In this document: positions 63,304-64,000 of the stretch, one piece after another
Layout: each line of letters begins with the position of its first letter
How positions within the stretch are numbered: position 1 is the first letter of the stretch
Source of the DNA: Sphingobium cupriresistens
GTDB lineage: Bacteria > Pseudomonadota > Alphaproteobacteria > Sphingomonadales > Sphingomonadaceae
Assembly: GCF_004152865.1 (NCBI RefSeq)
Contig: NZ_SEOO01000004.1
Location: 111,874-175,873 of the forward strand
DNA: 64,000 bases
Direction: 5' to 3'
Program-made: the position numbers and the translations under genes
Notes under the pieces: generated by a model
Databases searched by the model: none
Seen by the model: the letters and a program-made list of their open reading frames with translations, nothing else
Told to the model about the DNA's origin: nothing

Positions 63304-63540
63304 ATGTATGAGACTGGAAGCAAAGAGGAAAGCGTCACCCATGTGACGACGACCGAAGCACGCGGTGGATCGCGCACGCGGGCCACCCGCAATATCCTCA
63401 CAATCAGCCTGCTGCTGATCGTCATTATATTGGCCGTTGCACTGGGCTTTGGTTTTTTCGAAACGGGTCAGTCAGGGGCCGACAATGTAAACACCGAAAA
63501 TGCGGCGCAGCAAAGCGCTGGTCCATCCCCCGGCGGTTGA
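63304..63540 (+). CDS. Small single-pass membrane protein (78 aa)
   Basis: Not recognised. The 78-residue protein has a polar N-terminus with Thr/Arg (TTTEARGGSRTRATRNI), one strong membrane helix (LTISLLLIVIILAVALGFGF) and a short polar Asn/Gln/Ser-rich tail ending PSPGG. AAAGGAGAAGG precedes the ATG, which supports a real gene. It follows the LacI remnant and could be an envelope or stress-associated small protein; no function can be assigned. Confidence 0.6.
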   Translation: MYETGSKEESVTHVTTTEARGGSRTRATRNILTISLLLIVIILAVALGFGFFETGQSGADNVNTENAAQQSAGPSPGG

Positions 63541-63825
63541 TGGCCGACTGTTCCTAATTATGCCAGGCAAATATTCTGATTGTCTGAGCGAAAGCCATCG
63601 CGAAGTTCAGTGTATTCCGATTGGCCTCACTTATTTGTCCGCTCGACCGACAGCCCGCATCGCAGAATGCGCGTAGAGAAATTTCTATCATTAAATCAAT
63701 CATTAAACTGAATTAGTCTATGTGCCTCGTTAACGATTTCTTCATCAATATCGACAAGATTTAGCGACATTCGACCGATTTATCGAATATGCCCGCGCCG
63801 AAAAGCTCGGCGCTTCCGCTTCTAA
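63541..63825. other. Gene-free stretch before the insertion element
   Basis: 285 bases, locally less GC-rich than the rest. I see no coding region, RNA gene or clear terminator here. It ends at CTAA, which could be the target sequence of the insertion element that follows. Confidence 0.5.
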
Positions 63826-64000
63826 GAGCCCGATCCGAAAGTTGTTGAGCAATACCAGCATGTTGTGATTCAGCCGTCTTTGCGACAAGATGGAGTGAAT
63901 GGTGGCATGGACTGGTATTGCCCGGCGAGAGCATAGTCGGGAAGGTTTGCGATATCCATCGGATATGACGGACACGGAGTGGGCGCTGGCAGCGCCATTT
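63826..64000 (+). mobile_element. Left end of an IS5-family insertion sequence
   Basis: The element probably starts at GAGCCCGATCCGAAAGTTGT after a CTAA, a target type (YTAR) seen for the IS427 group of IS5. The transposase frame begins 76 bases inside. The rest of the element, including the right inverted repeat, lies beyond the window, so the boundaries are provisional. Confidence 0.6.
63902..64000 (+). CDS. IS5-family transposase, N-terminal fragment
   Basis: From a GTG start (GGAG six bases upstream) the 33 visible codons read MAWTGIARREHSREGLRYPS, then DMTDTEWALAAPF, matching the N-terminus of IS5/IS427-group transposases (RYPSD-x-TD-x-EWAL-x-APF). The gene is cut by the window end. The frame is intact as far as it is visible. 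Confidence 0.8.
   Translation, partial: MAWTGIARREHSREGLRYPSDMTDTEWALAAPF

Noticed and set aside
63745..63975. Minus-strand frame of 76 codons at the right edge
   Set aside because: It spans the start of the IS element and runs antisense to the transposase N-terminus, which is clearly recognisable.

Overview
The window looks like a chromosomal segment of a GC-rich alphaproteobacterium, most likely a sphingomonad (Sphingobium, Sphingomonas or Novosphingobium type). The reasons are gene content and style: a Caulobacter-type TonB-dependent receptor next to sugar-acid genes, CbtAB plus CobW/CobN/CobO under cobalamin riboswitches, a CysD/CysNC/CysQ sulfate cluster with a typical sphingomonad intergenic repeat, and many stop/start overlaps. 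No rRNA, tRNA, CRISPR array or prophage was seen.

Layout. 1-4235 (minus strand) is a four-gene coupled operon: a transporter fused to an AtzG-like tail, an AtzE/HpxY-like amidase, an AzgA-type purine permease and a secreted nucleosidase cut by the left edge. 4382-7695 is a glycosyltransferase plus amylo-1,6-glucosidase pair. 7959-20007 is a carbohydrate or sugar-acid locus: a lipoprotein sorbosone-type dehydrogenase with cytochrome c, a GntR regulator, a TonB receptor, GH39, an ACS-type MFS carrier, an enolase-superfamily dehydratase, a beta-hydroxyacid dehydrogenase and a second MFS carrier. An identical 19-bp site lies in front of both outward-facing units. 20209-21285 holds a small conserved-looking protein and a CDP-alcohol phosphatidyltransferase. 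21598-29706 is an RND efflux operon divergent from its likely two-component regulator. 29703-31830 is a DUF3649-PepSY-DUF3325 iron-type operon.

32163-41756 is a cobalamin region: CbtBA on the minus strand and CobW-CobN-CobO on the plus strand, each behind its own B12 riboswitch, with a phosphatase-like gene lacking its catalytic histidine between them, then BtuF and BtuC without an ATPase. An AT-rich, gene-free stretch follows. 42028-46914 is a LuxR-type regulator and sulfate activation (cysD, cysNC, cysQ). 46936-49420 is a LysR regulator divergent from mmsA. 49632-49739 is a relic of what looks like an M28 peptidase. 49823-56413 is a quinate/shikimate utilisation cluster (3-dehydroshikimate dehydratase fusion, porin, shikimate dehydrogenase, MFS carrier, LysR). 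56492-62524 is a four-gene signalling operon (CHASE3 hybrid kinase, CheR, CheB, REC-histidine kinase). The right end decays into a broken LacI gene, a small membrane protein and the left end of an IS5-family element.

The most novel-looking item is the BASS-family transporter with an AtzG/HpxX-like domain fused to its C-terminus, directly coupled to the AtzE/HpxY-like amidase that such a subunit would bind. This suggests a membrane-tethered uptake-and-hydrolysis unit for a nitrogenous, probably purine-derived, compound.
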